Assembly: GCA_004794655.1 (NCBI GenBank) | Contig: SMMW01000626.1 | Location: 528,501-592,500 of the forward strand | Reading direction: 5' to 3' | DNA: 64,000 nt | DNA from: Marisa cornuarietis | Lineage: Eukaryota > Mollusca > Gastropoda > Architaenioglossa > Ampullariidae | Shown here: positions 1-12,563 of the stretch, piece by piece | Position numbering within the stretch: position 1 is the stretch's first letter | Layout: each line of letters opens with the position of its first letter | Notes under the pieces: generated by a model | Databases searched by the model: none | What the model saw: the letters and a program-made list of their open reading frames with translations, nothing else | What the model was told of the DNA's origin: nothing | Position numbers and translations under genes: made by a program

Positions 1-2868
1 CAAGATCAAGCAGCATCTATGAATTATATAGGCAATTTTTGTGTTGTACTTCTTCAGTCACACTAGGAAACCAAATGTGAAGAAAAACAAAAGAGTATTG
101 TGAAAGTTATTGTAAACATAAGTTTTTCCTTCTTTCAGCTATTTATTACCACGTGTCTTTTAAGAGTGCAAATAAAACAAGATCACGCTGCATATACGAA
201 TAATATAGGCTTTTTTGTGATGTACTCCTTCAGTCACACTAGTAAACAAAATTGGACGAAAATCGTATGAGTATTGTGAAAGTTATTGTAAAGATTAGGT
301 TTTCCTTCTTTCAGCTATATATTACTACGTTTCTATTAAGAGTGCAAAAAAAACAAGATTAAGCAGAATCTATGAATTATATAGTCAATTTTTGTGTTGT
401 TCACCTTCAGTCACATTAGGAAATACCAAATTTGAAGAAAATCCAATGGGTATTGTGAAAGTAATTGTAAAGATTAGGTTTTCCTTTAGTCAGATATATA
501 TTACCACGTGTCTTTAAAGAGTGCAAATAAAACAAGATCAAGCAGCATCTATGAATTATATAGGCAATTTTAGTGTTCTACTCCTACAGTCACACTAGCA
601 GACCAAACTTGAAGAAAAACCAATGAGTATTGTGAAAGTTATTGTAAAGATTAGGTTTTCCTTCTTTCAGCTATCTAGTACCACGTGTATTTTAAGAGTG
701 CAAAGAAAACAAGATCAAGCAGCATCTATGAATTATATAGGCTATTTTTGTGTTGTACTCGTACAGTCAAACTAGTAGACTAAATTTGAAGAAAAACCAA
801 TGAGTATTGTGAAACTTATTGTAAAGATTAGGTTTTCCTTCTCTCAGCTTTATATTACAACGTGTCCTTTAAGAGTGCAAATAAAACAAGATCAAGAAGC
901 ATCTATGAATTATATAGGCAATTTTTGTGTTGTACTCCTTCAGTCACATTCGGAAACCAAATTGGAAGAAAATCTAATGAGTATTCTGAAAGTTATTGTA
1001 AAGATTAGGTTTTCCTTCTTTCAGCTATATATTACCACGTGTCTTTTAAGAGTGCAAATAAAACAAGATCAAAAAGCATCTATAAGTTATATAGGCAATT
1101 TTTGTGCTCTACTCCTTCAGTCACACTAGTAGACCAAATTTGAAGAAACACCAATGAGTATTGTGAAAGTAATTGTAAAGATTAGGTTTTGCTTCTTCCA
1201 GTTATATATTATTATGTATAGTATAAGAGTGCAAATAAAACAAGATCAAGCAGCATCTATGAATCATATAGGCTATTTTTGTGTTGTACTCCTTCAGTCA
1301 CACTAGTAAACCTAATTTGAAGAAAATCCAATGGGTATTGTGAAAGTTATTGTAAAGATTAGGTTTTCGTTCTTTCAGCTATATATTACCACGTGTCTTT
1401 TAACAGTGCAAATAAAACAAGTTCACGCTCCATCTACGAATTATATAGGCTATTTTTGTGATGTACTCCTTCAGTCACACTAGTAAACCAAATTGGAAGA
1501 AAATCTTATGGGTATTGTGAAAGTTATTGTAAAGATTAGGTTTTCCTTCTTTCAACTATATATTACTACGTGTCTTTTAAGAGTGCAAATAAAACAAGAT
1601 CAAAAAGCATCTATAAACTATATAGGCACTTTTTGTGTTCTCCTCCTTCAGTCACACTAGTAGACCAAGTTTGAAGAAAAACCAATGAGTATTCTAAAAG
1701 TTATTGTAAAGATTAGGTTTTCCTTCTTTGAGCTATATATTACCACGTGTCTTTTAAGAGTGCAAATAAAACAAGATCACGCTGCATATACGAATAATAT
1801 AGGCTATTTTTGTGATGTACTCCTTCAGTCACACTAGTAAACAAAATTGGAAGAAAATCGTAAGAGTATTGTGAAAGTTATTGTAAAGATTAGGTTTTCC
1901 CTCTTTCCGCTATATATTACTATGTTTCTTTTAAGAGTGCAAAAAATGAATTATATAGTGCAAATAAAACAAGATCACGCTGCATCTACGAATTATATAG
2001 GCTATTTTTGTGATGTACTTCTTGAGTCACACTAGTAAACCAAATTGGAAGAAAATCTAATGGGTATTGTGAAAGTTATTGTAAAGATTAGGTTTTCCTT
2101 CTTTCAGCTATATATTACCACGTGTCTTTTAAGAGTGCAAATAAAACAAGATCAAGCAGCATCTATGAATTATTTAAGCAATTTTTGTGATGTACTCCTT
2201 CAGTCACAATAGTAAACCAAATTGGAAGAAAATCTAATGGGTATCGTGAAAGTTATTGTAACGATTAGGTTTTCCTTCTTTCAGCGATATATTACCACGT
2301 GTCTTTTAAGAGTGCAAGTAAAACAAGATCAAGCAGCGTCTATGAATTATATAGGCAATTTTTGTGTTGTACTCCTTTAGTCATAATAGAAAAACAAATT
2401 TGAAGAAAATCCAATGAGTATTGTGAAAGTTATTGTAAAGATTAGGTTTTCCTTCTTTCTGCAATATATTATCATTTGTCTTTCTAAGAGTGCAAATAAA
2501 ACAAGATCAAGCAGCATCTATGAATTATATAGGCTATTTTTGTGTTGTACTCCTTCATACACACTAGTAAACCTAATTTGAAGAAAGTCCAATGGGTATT
2601 GTGAAAAATATTGTAAAGATTAGGTTTTCCTTCTTTCAGATATATATTATTATGTATATTATAAGAGTGCAAATAAAACAAGATGAAGCAGCATCTATGA
2701 ATTATATAGGCTATTTTTGTGTTGTACTCCTTCAGTCACACTAGTAAACCTAATTTGAAGAAAATCCAATTGGTATTGTGAAAAATATTGTAAAGATTAG
2801 GTTTTCCTTCTTTCAGATATATATTATTATGTATACTATAAGAGTGCAAATAAAACAAGATCAAGCAG
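1..2868 (+). repeat. 177 bp satellite array, about 16 tandem copies
   Basis: Head-to-tail copies of an A/T-rich unit of about 177 bp fill this stretch. The landmark CAAGATCAAGCAGC, or a close variant, recurs near 1, 178, 355, 532, 709, 886, 1063, 1240, 1416, 1593, 1770, 1969, 2145, 2322, 2498, 2676 and 2854. Copies differ by scattered substitutions. One copy, near 1947-1970, carries a short internal duplication. About half contain the palindrome CACGTG; the others have TACGTG, TACGTT or TATGTA at that place. Because 177 is a multiple of three, one frame stays in register across units but is closed once per unit by TAG in CACACTAG, so apparent proteins here are a by-product. The last copy stops abruptly at about 2868. 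Copy number and period are seen directly; the satellite class is inferred. Confidence 0.95.
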
Positions 2869-3298
2869 ATAATAAGCCCAATGGGAGTCGTGGGACAAAA
2901 AAATTTTTTTTGTTTCTTTTTCTTCACATAACATTGTTATGTGAAAAGGATATAACATAAGTAGTGTTGAATCATGGGTTGTCCTGGGGAAAAAAAATCC
3001 TTTGTTAAAATGCTGCCAATGCAATACAGTGCTAAGTATTTCATTTTGAAATGTATGAATAAACAGTATTAATAAACCAGTGCTGTGGGTTTTCTTTGAT
3101 AGCAGTACTGAGTAACTTCTGTACTTTTTTGTCTTCGCATGACGCCCACTGGACGCATGGATGTCACATTAAAAATGTAATTGCATAAGAATCAGATGAC
3201 CAGCTATCTTTTAAACTACATTCATGGGCATTTCATGCCACATACTTTCAACAAATATAGCGAGAAAACAAGAATATTGAAATTAATTTTACCACCAT
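2869..3298. other. Unassigned spacer with a perfect 10 bp hairpin
   Basis: No gene is seen. A perfect inverted repeat TTCACATAAC / GTTATGTGAA (2923-2932 and 2936-2945) encloses a 3-nt loop, next to a T-run. This may be a decayed insertion end, but no partner end was found nearby. Confidence 0.5.
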
Positions 3299-4118
3299 GA
3301 CGGGTGCAGTGGACTCCTTCTACACCCTAACCGCAGTCGCCAAGCTTGACGTTGGGCCTGCTTGGCAGGGGCAGCACGTGGAGCTTGAAAAACCCGTTTC
3401 CATGTATTGCAAGTGACAGAGAGGTATGTACACTGTGCCGCCGCTACACCCATCTCTCTATTAAGCCTTCGAGGGAAATATACGTAACGGAATGCGTAAA
3501 ACTAAGAATTGACCCATCAAGTTTGACCACGACAGTAAAAAATAACGGAATATCGACAAAATTCTGACAATCCCCAAAAGGCTTTCTTGAAGTTTGCTTA
3601 AAAACAGCAGAAGAAAGAGTGAAAATGCGTATTAGACTGTATCATTCATAGAAACTACTTGATCTTCACTTTTGTTCGAAGTTCCTGGTTGATGCTTAAT
3701 AAAAATATAGAACGAACAACTTTTCCAGCACCAAGAATAAAGAATATAACATGAAGTAAAGAAGTTGGCAGTTAAAGGGTTAAATAACCGCTGACACAAA
3801 CTTGACATAGCACGGACAACACTTGGAGCTTGAAAAAGCCGTGTTCTTAAATATTACCAGGGAAAGACGGGTACAGTGCGCTGCTTACACATCATAACCT
3901 CGGCCGCCAAGCTTGACATTGGCGTTGCTTATCACGGACAGCACGTGGAACTTGATAAACCTGTGCTCCATGAACTGCAAGTGAGAAAGAGGGGTGCAGT
4001 GGGCTGCTTCTACACCTTAACCCCAGCCGCCAAGCTTGACATTGGGCCTGCTTAGCAGGGGAAGCACGTGGAGCTTGAAAACCCGTGTTCCCATGTATTG
4101 CAAGTGACAGAGAGGTAT
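3299..4118 (+). repeat. About 126 bp repeats beside a LINE
   Basis: Two full tandem copies (about 3868-3990 and 3991-4117) and one partial copy (about 3795-3867) share the core GCCAAGCTTGACATTGG, then a CAGCACGTGGAGCTTG-like stretch and CAAGTGACAGAGAG. A further copy lies apart at 3299-3430. They directly precede the open frame of the CR1/L2 LINE. They could be promoter-like 5' repeats of that LINE or an unrelated minisatellite; the sequence alone does not decide. The 3431-3794 interval between copies holds nothing recognisable. Confidence 0.8.
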
Positions 4119-6190
4119 GTGGATCATATGATCCAGTTTTCAGACCCACTCGGTCATTACAAAATTTGGATAGACTAGCATTCAAAGCACAGCTGCAGAT
4201 GGCGCTCCTCCAACCACCCTCTGCCGAGCAACTTCACTGTGTTTTGCGTAGAGTAGTTGATGACCACGCCCCAGTGTCTCGACGTCTGATGCGCCAGTCT
4301 AAATGTGCGCCATGGTATTCACAGATCCGCGTTGAACTCCGTGACCTGAAGCGCACGCGCCGGCGAGCTGAACGTGTTTGGTGGAAGAGTGGACTCGTCA
4401 TCCACAAAGAAATTTACAATGCCGCAAAGCGAAGCGTTGCAAAATGCATTTATGCGGCTAAAGCATCATATCTTCAGGGCCAAATAATTAACTGCACCTC
4501 CTCCAAAAAACTCTTTGCCATCTGCACTCAAATGACTGGATCTAAGACACCAACACCACTGCCTACTGCCTACCCTGCTTCACTGCTGCCGCAAGTTTTT
4601 AGTGATTATTTCACCAGAAAGATATTGGACATTCGATCATCTTTAGACTCTGTGTCGGCGCTTGACAGCATCTCCTGTGATGTCCTCCCAGGATGCTCCA
4701 TGTCCAAGTTCCTACTAGTCTCTGAGACCGACGTGAAAGCGGTTATTCTATAAGCTAAACCAACAACTTGCGAGTTAGATCCGATGCCCACAAGCCTTCT
4801 GCTCGAGTGCCTAGATACTCTACTTCCTGCCATCACAAATATTGTAAATGTCAACCTGTCGTCAGGTGTTTTCCCATCTTTGTTCAAAAATGCGGTGGTG
4901 AGGCCACTTCTAAAGAAATCCACGCTTGACGTCAATGTCCCGAACAACTACCGTCCAGTTTCCAACTTGTCTTTTCTCTCTAAGATCATAGAGAAAATAG
5001 TTTTGACACAGCTCTGGGCATACTTACAAAAGCACCATCTTATCCCACAAGCTCAGTCGGCGTATAGACCTTTCCACAGCACCGAGACCACTCTTATTAA
5101 AGTAACAACAGACATATTATCTGCTCTTGACAGTGGTGATGTCTCTCCATTAACCCTACTGGACCTGTCTGCTGCATTTGACACTATAGACCACTCTCTG
5201 CTTCTTCACAGACTCCACACCCTCTACGGGATTTCTGGACCTGCGCTCTCATGGTTCAACTCCTATCTCACTGATAGGACCCAGACTGTGTTAGTTGATG
5301 GTCAGATATCTCGCCCTGCTTCACTTTTCTGTGGTGTTCCCCAAGGCTCAGTACTTGGCCCAGTTCTGTTCATCCTGTATACTAAACCCCTTTCATCATG
5401 CATCCGGTCTCACCAGGTTTCTCATCAATCCTATGCTGATGACACGCAGCTTTACTGTTCCACTCCGCCGGATGAGTCTCACTCTGCTATTAGCTCTATA
5501 GAAGCTTGTATCAGTGATGTCAAGGGCTGGATGGTAAAAAACAAGCTTAAACTAAATGATGATAAAACGGAAGCCCTCTTGTGCCATAGAAGAAGACATC
5601 AACCTTCACTCGTCAGTCTGCCCAATCACATCAAGGTGGGCGACAGCAACATCACCTTCACGTCATCCGTTAGGAATCTGTGATTTATTGTCACTGATGA
5701 CATGACACTCGATAGACATGTAGCATCTGTCTGTCGGTCTGCCTATTATGAGATTCGTAAGATCAGTGCTATCCGTCACTTTCTCTCTACACGGGCTACC
5801 AACACTCTTGTCTGTGCGTTTGTTTTTTCTCGACTTGACTACTGCAACTCCTTGCTGGCAGGCTGCCCTGACTACCTCATTCAGAAACTCCAGAGAGTAC
5901 AGAACTCTGCTGCGCGTCTGGTGCTTAGAGCAAGGAAACGGGACCATGTCACTCCTCTCCTTCGTTTTCTACACTGGCTACCCATCCGTTCTCGCATTCA
6001 GTACAAACTGTCTGTGCTGTGTTTTAATTTCTTTGCTGGCTCCTGTCCTGACTATTTCTCTGAACTTCTCATCCCTTACTCTCCGTCCAGACAACTACGC
6101 TCTTCGTCCCCTCTAACCAGCATACGCACCACGGTGCTCGTTTGCAGATATCATGTTCTCCCCGGAAATCTCTTCATAAAATTCGTCATT
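4119..6190 (+). mobile_element. CR1/L2-group LINE, 5'-truncated, two nonsense codons
   Basis: One frame (codon starts 4085, 4784, 5702) encodes a reverse transcriptase followed by the typical CR1/L2 C-terminal part. It is interrupted only by TAA at 4751-4753 and TGA at 5681-5683. Motif A (LDLSAAFDTIDH, near 5160), the GVPQGSVLGPVLF turn (near 5335) and the catalytic YADD (5432-5443) are all present. The endonuclease domain is missing, so the copy is truncated at its 5' end. The C-terminus decays after about 6120 and the usual 3' end is not seen. Both stops sit inside otherwise uninterrupted frame, so it died recently by point mutation. The assignment rests on motif style; Rex or Jockey relatives are less likely. 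Confidence 0.85.
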
Positions 6191-6500
6191 TTATTTATTT
6201 ATTTTTGTTTTTAGTTTGGTCCATCAAAGCGGTTGGAACAAGAAGTAGGGCATGTTTCCGGTGGCGCTAGAGAGTTCATTTAGAGCAGGGTTCTAGCTGT
6301 GTTTACAGCAAAGCAACTTGAAGAGCGCTGCCTGCTTTGTCCCGGGGAGTCGCTGTAATTTTCTCATGGCGGAGATCCAGTAGAGGGACCACCTGAAAGT
6401 TCCACCCTTTTAACTACGCGGGTGGATTACTTCGCAGCGCTTCCGTCGTTCTTTGGGATCAGAGCTAATTTGCTCAAGAGCAAACTTCACCATATCCAGC
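6170..6500 (-). CDS. Possible terminal exon of an unidentified minus-strand gene
   Basis: Reading the minus strand, a pyrimidine-rich tract ending in TTTTCATTTCAG (about 6501-6512) is followed by 29 codons, VKFALEQISSDPKERRKRCE within them, and a TAA at about 6410. A non-coding stretch and A/T-rich AATAAA-like signals follow near 6190-6205. This looks like a last exon with its 3' UTR, but no upstream exon was recognised and the peptide belongs to no family I know. It may be chance. Confidence 0.3.
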
Positions 6501-6512
6501 CTGAAATGAAAA

Positions 6513-9160
6513 CATAAATAAATAAAGGAGTAATCGGTTGAAGCTAGAAAGACGGGATAAGTAGAAAATAACAAAAGATAGTAGTGTGTGTGTGTGTGTT
6601 TTTGAAGAAGGCTGGGGCCCAATAGACAAAGACAAAAATCCGCACATGGACGGCCGCTGGTCGAGAAGAAGGTTGGGCTGGTTGATACAGTCAAACCTCT
6701 CACGTCACGTGATTAGAAAATTGCATCGTTCAAAATGTTTCTCTGTCCACAGGCACCCAATGTTCGCTTGATTCTCGGTTATGGCGGCTTGATATTTCAT
6801 CTTGCTTCACCTTGGCTTTAATTTTCTTCTGCTACGAGTAGAACTGATAAGAAATGAAAACAAAAAGAAGGAAAGAAAGAAAAATGGAAGAGAGAAAGGC
6901 AGGTATACAACACAGGTTTCGTAAGAGGTCTTAAGTTAAACTCATGTTTATCGGCTTAACTTCCAAAAATCGCCCTTGGCTGGTGTGCAGGTGAGGTTTT
7001 TAAAATGTTTTCAGTCGCTTATTTTAAGTAGCAAGTCGACTATTCAGACCACACTTAGCGAAGTTGAAAACAGCGATTTAAGACTTATTTCCATGACCTC
7101 ATTAAATCCAACCCTGGCATTTGTAAGCTATTTATCACACTTCAGAAGTTTCCAGAAACCAGAAAAAGGCTGCAAGAAACCTTACGTGCACAGCAGGCTG
7201 GGAGGATCTGACGTCAGACAACCCTAATTCACTTTTTTTTCTCTCCTTGCGCCGGGCGTATAACACACTCAAGTTCGTCCTTTGCCGGAAAACTCCGTGA
7301 GGGCGGATGAGCGCATGTTCTGCTACCCAGCACGATCCGCTGCCCACTGCCAGGAGTGGACCTGGGCGACAGAGAAGGGGGGTGGACAGTGGGCGAAGGA
7401 GAGAGATGTGAAGACCTGAAGTGTAGTGCTGAGTTCCAGACACGTGGCGAAGCCGCACGCGCTGTCGCGCGCACCCAGGTTGTGGTGCACGTGGCCAACA
7501 CTCTCTCTCTCTCGCCTTGCTTCAGGCGCGGACTCTTCCAAGACATCGGCCGTCACAAACGTTGCAGATCATTTTGTATTCGGTCCAGAGATATCAATCG
7601 GTCTGCGATTGGCTACCGAATGGGAAGCAGATTGAGTGAGCTGCTTGCGAGAAATGTCTGTAAAAATAAAAGAAAACTCATGCATATGCTAATATCGAAC
7701 TTGCTGAGTCATCATCGAGAGTGTAAGTATATGAGTACACATTCGCGGGCGTGCATGGGTGCATTTATTGTGTGCATTTATTATGCTCGTGCCTGCCCAT
7801 GTAGGGTACCCAATAGTGTTTCAAACGCTCGCATGTCACCACTGCAATGAGAGGCCCAGGGCACAGATTTCATCTCGGGACACCTGTTCATAGGGCTGGC
7901 CGTCGCTATTTTTCTCCGGGTATTCTGGTTTCCTTCCCACCAACCTTTCCCCTTATAGTGCGAAATTCACATCTAAGAGGGAGCACTTCAACCAACCAAC
8001 CTGCCCATTTCCAGATAATTTCAGGCTCGCGCACTGTAAACCGAAGCACTTGTTTGTGCGCATCTTGTCAAATGTGTCTCCGGCCTCCGTACTTTTCTTG
8101 ACGGGCCATGCTTGAAGCTTCATGCCAATGACCATTTTGCGCATTAGAAATTATTTTTAAAAGGGATAAAGGATACGTCGAGATACGGTCATCAGACGAA
8201 GAGCGTAGTTGCCTGGCTGGAATCTAAAGGAAGTTCAGAGAAATAGTCAGGGTAGGACCCTGCAAAGAAATTAAAAACACACCAAGGACAGTTTGTACTG
8301 GATGCAAGAACGGATAGGTAGCCAGTTCAGAAAACGGAGAGGAGTGGCTTGGTCCCGTTTCGTATAGCACTAGACATTGCCAATACATTTACCAGTACAG
8401 TGGGGCTTAGAGACACTCCAGAAGTTGAATGCATCGCTACTTTGCCGTTAAAGAACGAACTTAAAGAACTTTAAAAAAAAAGAAACAGTATTCATGTCTT
8501 AAATAAAATGTTTATGGAACTTCAAATGACTTCAGTGACAAGTATATCGACCTCGAACATATTTCTTTGAGCTACCGGTGATTTTGTGAAAGATCGGGCT
8601 TGTAAAGTTACAATCTTTGTGTCTGCATTGACAACGCGTTCCACTTTTTTTAAGCGCATGAAGAGTATTTTAGAAAAATCATAATCTCATTAATATTTAT
8701 CGATGATTTCGAGAAGCATTTTTTTTTCATACGACGCACATCGACATCTGCGCACAGGTGATCTGTTATTGACAACAAGAAAGATACAAGAAAGAAACAA
8801 GAAAGAAACAAGCACAAGAGTTATTTTAGTGGAAGGTGGTGCTTCAGATGCTTAGTGTAAGTGGACTAGAGGTGTCAAGGAACTCGCAGACATAATATTT
8901 GTTTGGCGCTTGCACCTTCAAGAGGTGCCACCATCTCCCCCACCCTTACTCCCCTGTCAGCCTCCTCCCGCCCTCACCACTTATTGTCTCGATGTCTTGT
9001 AGTCCCATCCGCTTGCTGCTAACAATTATCCTCATGCGCCCGGCGTGCCTGTTTGCTTTTCCATCTGCCAGGGCTATAGTCGTCCATTTTCATCTGAGAT
9101 TTAAATCCGGTCTTGAGAGAGCGGGGGAAAGGGACAGGCTCCCTCTCCACCACGCTCTCT
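6513..9160. other. No supported gene
   Basis: Several short open frames overlap on both strands between 7130 and 7850, in a locally G/C-richer stretch, but none shows a domain or convincing splice structure. A (TG)n run lies at 6583-6600. The CACGTCACGTG at about 6701 is an isolated E-box-like motif. The rest is A/T-rich and featureless. Confidence 0.5.
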
Positions 9161-9194
9161 CTCTCTCACTCACTCACACGCACGCACGTACGCA

Positions 9195-9239
<45 letters not shown>

Positions 9240-9241
9240 TC
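9150..9241. repeat. Compound microsatellite (CT)n, (ACGC)n, (CA)n
   Basis: A CT/CTCA run passes into CGCACGCA-type tetranucleotides and then a pure CA run ending near 9239. The alternating purine-pyrimidine part with CG steps could adopt Z-DNA (inference). Confidence 0.95.
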
Positions 9242-9621
9242 AAACCTATGACAATTATAGATCGAAATGTGTTATAATCTACAAGACCAAATATCAAGTA
9301 TTCAAAAAAAGAAATGAAACGTGAACTTTATTCTGGACAAGTGGAAATATTAGTATGTAAAATGTAATGTTATTATAAATAATGAAGTTGTTTTATAATT
9401 TCCCCTTGAAACAAACCACAGGGTTTATTATTCAGTAAAGAAATCTCTTTTTCTCTCTCACATACACGCACAAAATAAATCTCGCTTTTTAATACCCGCT
9501 GTCGTGGTTTGGTAGAGTAATATGAAATCTTTGCATACGGCCTCGGCCATCGCGCGTATTCAAGTTGGAAACGCAGTCCTCCGCCTCCCTTCTTCAGGGT
9601 CCTTTCTCGCGGAAGACAGAG

Positions 9622-9888
9622 GGTAACAATTGTGTGCAGGTCAGAGGTGTAGTCTGCTTGATAAGGAACATTTTTGTCCCTGTAAACACTTCGGACATTG
9701 TTTTGATAGTCGAGCAGTTTTCCTCATCAACTAATTTTTTTACCAGTCCACTTGATTCTTCTAAGTTAAACATACTTAAAGTGTCTGATCTGACAGGTGT
9801 GTTTGAACATGTAGAGCTTTCAGAAGTTGAAAGAAAATTAGTACTTTTACCATATAAAACATCATATGTCGCACTTCCTCTTGACTAG
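9622..9888 (+). pseudogene. Transposase-tail-like exon upstream of the DUF4806 gene
   Basis: This is an open frame of about 88 codons containing CVQVRGVVC, NIFVPVNTSDIVLIVEQF, PLDSSKLNI and KLVLLPYKTSYVALPLD before a TAG. The order (a CxQ-RG turn, a V-V-T-DIV strand, a PL-SS-L strand and a final LP-K--YVA-PL) matches my memory of the C-terminal tail of large transposase-like proteins in animal genomes, possibly CACTA/EnSpm-type. That family name is tentative. The transposase core was not found upstream. It sits 128 bp before the next exon-like block on the same strand, so the two may come from one mobile element. Confidence 0.35.
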
Positions 9889-10468
9889 GTTTCAAGCAAA
9901 AGTTTACTTTTAAAGGTAATTAAGGTTTAGTTTTTAACACACATTATGATTTGTGCCTGTATAGTACATTGATGATCTAAAAATGTTTAACATAAAATGT
10001 TTTGAATTGGTTTTAGATGAAGTTCTCAATTATTGACTTCCAAGGGGAAAATGGGATCGAAACGAACATTGTCCCGAGTACCTGGATCGACATGGAGACG
10101 GGACAGTGCTACTGGCCCGACCAAGGCGATTCAAAACGGGCAGTGATAGACTGTTTGGTTCCCCAGGAATCTTGGGGTCTTTATCCTTTCAAAAGGATAA
10201 AATATATCAGACCGGTAAGATAACAATTAGCCATATTTCCTCTAGTGATGGGTGAACGAGCTATTGTCACTACTCTGCATTTTAGAAAACAGATTTTAGG
10301 CACATGTTCATAGATGATTATCCGAAGGCAGCCCAAAAACTGAAACTACTACTGCAAGGATTTTCAGATATAGGCAGCATGTCGGAAGGCGACAATCACG
10401 GGAAAAGGCGGAAGCGTCTGGTGCAAAAAAAAAAAAAAAAAGGTTCGAGATTAACACTGCTCAGGCAG

Positions 10469-10478
10469 CCAAGATGGC
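10469..10478 (+). promoter_or_regulatory. YY1-like site at the LINE 5' end
   Basis: CCAAGATGGC lies about 24 bp from the inferred start of the Tx1/L1-type element. The same core at the same place is known in the human L1 5' UTR, where YY1 binding helps set the start site. Here a role is only inferred from sequence and position. Confidence 0.4.
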
Positions 10479-10649
10479 AGCATAATTTTGTGCTCCTAAA
10501 TTTTCAACGAAACTTCTTCTATTTTCAAAAGGTTTCGAGCTACAAAATTATTAATGGCGTAGGGTATCCCTCTTCCGCTGCCATTCGTACCGGAAAACCC
10601 AATAATATGTGGAAAACAACAACTGAACTGTCCTAAAAACCACTTCGAT

Positions 10650-11818
10650 ATGTCGTCCGCCTCTTGTTCAACGAAGCGCAAAGTAGTTGAGTCTAGCACG
10701 GATTCGAGCCAGGACTTATCGACAGTTACGAGAGAAAGGAAAAAAATCTGCTGACAAAAGCAAAGAAGAAAGCCCTTCGAATAAAAGGTGACTATATGCC
10801 GCATTCTTTTAAGTCAATTAAGAGCTATTTCACTCATGTAAACATCAGTACAGCAGCAAACAGGACACAGCCATTATTGAATGAAATGGATAATAGGAAA
10901 CCCGAACCCTCTGCAGCAGCGACAGTGGAACATGATGCGTTGACGGCAACAGATATATATTGAACAGACCGGCGACAGAGGTATGGCTTCAGCAAGTATT
11001 CTGTTGAATCCAGTAAATGACTCCTCTAAAGAGATCTTTAATATAGACCTAATGATAAAATTGTGTGAGATGTCCAAACAAATCGAAGGAATGTCCACAT
11101 CGATCCTTGAACTGCGAGGGGAGATTTTTTATCTGAAAACACAGAATGAGAAAGTGAAAGCGGAATTAGAGAAATGCAAAAGAGCACAGCAATAACCTGA
11201 AGATGCAGCAAACGAGGCAAAATTTCTAGCCTCGCAAGCAGTCAAAAGACTTGACGACATAGAACAATATATGACGGAATAATGTCCATGTGCTGGGGAT
11301 CCCAGAGGAGCTAGGATCGAGGCTGAGACAACTGAAAGGTGTAAGGAAAAAGTGCTGAAAATCCTCCCTGATAAGCTTCAGTTGGAGGTACAAGAAGAAG
11401 ACATCGAAGCGATACACGACTGGGGAGACCAGGACGACCGCGAAGCCAAGAGTCACGACAACGACAACAAAAGGTACCACGAGCAATAATGGTTCGATTC
11501 ATTTCAAGGAGAGCCACCGAAGCAGTTTTGCATAACAGGAGGCTCTTAAAAGGATCTGGAATTGTACTGTCAGAAGATCTTACAAAAGCAAACTTTGCTC
11601 TGCTCAGGGTAGCAAGGGAAGACCCGGCTGTGGAGAGTGCGTGGTCGTCCAAAGGGTGTATTTACATTAAAACAAGGGATTCTGCCAGAATCATCATGAG
11701 GATCACTCCGGCTAGTGACCTCCCTTCTAGGGGCGGCGACCTCATAATGTCCTCAACTCCTGTTCACTTATCAACTACGAATAAGCGATGGACAGCAACC
11801 GAAAGATATTCCTCCTAG
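10650..11818 (+). pseudogene. LINE ORF1 (RNA-binding coiled-coil protein), frameshifted
   Basis: ORF1 of L1-like elements makes a trimeric RNA-binding chaperone. Here a charged N-terminal part (MSSASCSTKRKVVESS from about 10650) is followed by a coiled-coil segment (10983-11195, rich in E, K and L). A short linker in shifted frames (LDDIEQYM, then KVLKILPDKLQLEVQEEDIEA) leads to the RRM-like part at 11489-11818 (MVRFISRRATEAVLHNRRLL, then GSGIVLSEDLTKANFALLR). At least three frame changes or stops separate these pieces, so no intact protein can be made. Confidence 0.7.
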
Positions 11819-12563
11819 TAAAGGCGAGTAACCTTTGGATATATAATTCAGTCTGATAATACATCAACAACCGAAATCATTGACTTCTTCGCCTAATTGC
11901 AACCTCAGATTATCACGTACAGCAAGGGACGCTACTCATAGGTTCATCGAACGTATGGTAAGAGCTTCGTCATTTCTCTTGCAATAATGTGAGGAGGTAA
12001 TAGATTTTCTTCCACTAAATAGACTTTTCTGCAACAACTGTAATATTCTATCTATCACTTAAAATTTCCATTTCAGTTTTGAGAGTTGTTCCTACAGAAA
12101 GATATCAATAATACTAAATTCCGGTGCCCAGTGCAGAGCGGATGCTCATACCAGCTACCTTCATGACTTGCCGTTCTTGTCCATCCAGTTTGTCATATGT
12201 CAAGACTAATATGTTAATGTATGATCAATGTGTAATGTTATTTTCCTTAGTTATATTAGCAGTTACTTTGTCAATGATTGTAGTGTTTTGTCCTGTTGTC
12301 TTTGAAAGCTCAAGTCTTTTAACTGACTGTTTACAACCGGTTACCCTCACATAGCCTACTTGCCTACTCCATACTGTTATAACTATAACACATATGTATC
12401 TATAGACCACTTATTTTGTTATACTGGTGTTATACAGGTGTCATATTTTATACTAGGAGACCTATTATGTTAGCATGCCATGTAAACCAATTATGTGATT
12501 TGTGCCCAACCTAATTCCAATGATAACTCAGGAGTCTTTTAGGATTAGTACTTTTAATGTTAA

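Noticed and set aside
800..2035. Open frames of 62-109 codons with a repeated peptide
   Set aside because: They are the satellite unit read in register because its length is a multiple of three. The frame is closed by TAG in most units and there is no start, splice or domain signal.
1..2868. CRISPR array
   Set aside because: Whole units of 177 bp repeat without unique spacers, in an animal-type genome.
2484..3024. Minus-strand frames at the array end
   Set aside because: Antisense of satellite units and adjoining spacer; no domain.
7135..7850. Dense overlapping frames in a G/C-richer stretch
   Set aside because: All six frames are similarly open because of base composition; no domain or conserved motif. 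A promoter region is possible but unsupported.
8899..9324. A 141-codon frame ending in Thr-His repeats
   Set aside because: Its second half is the CA/ACGC microsatellite and the first half has no domain.
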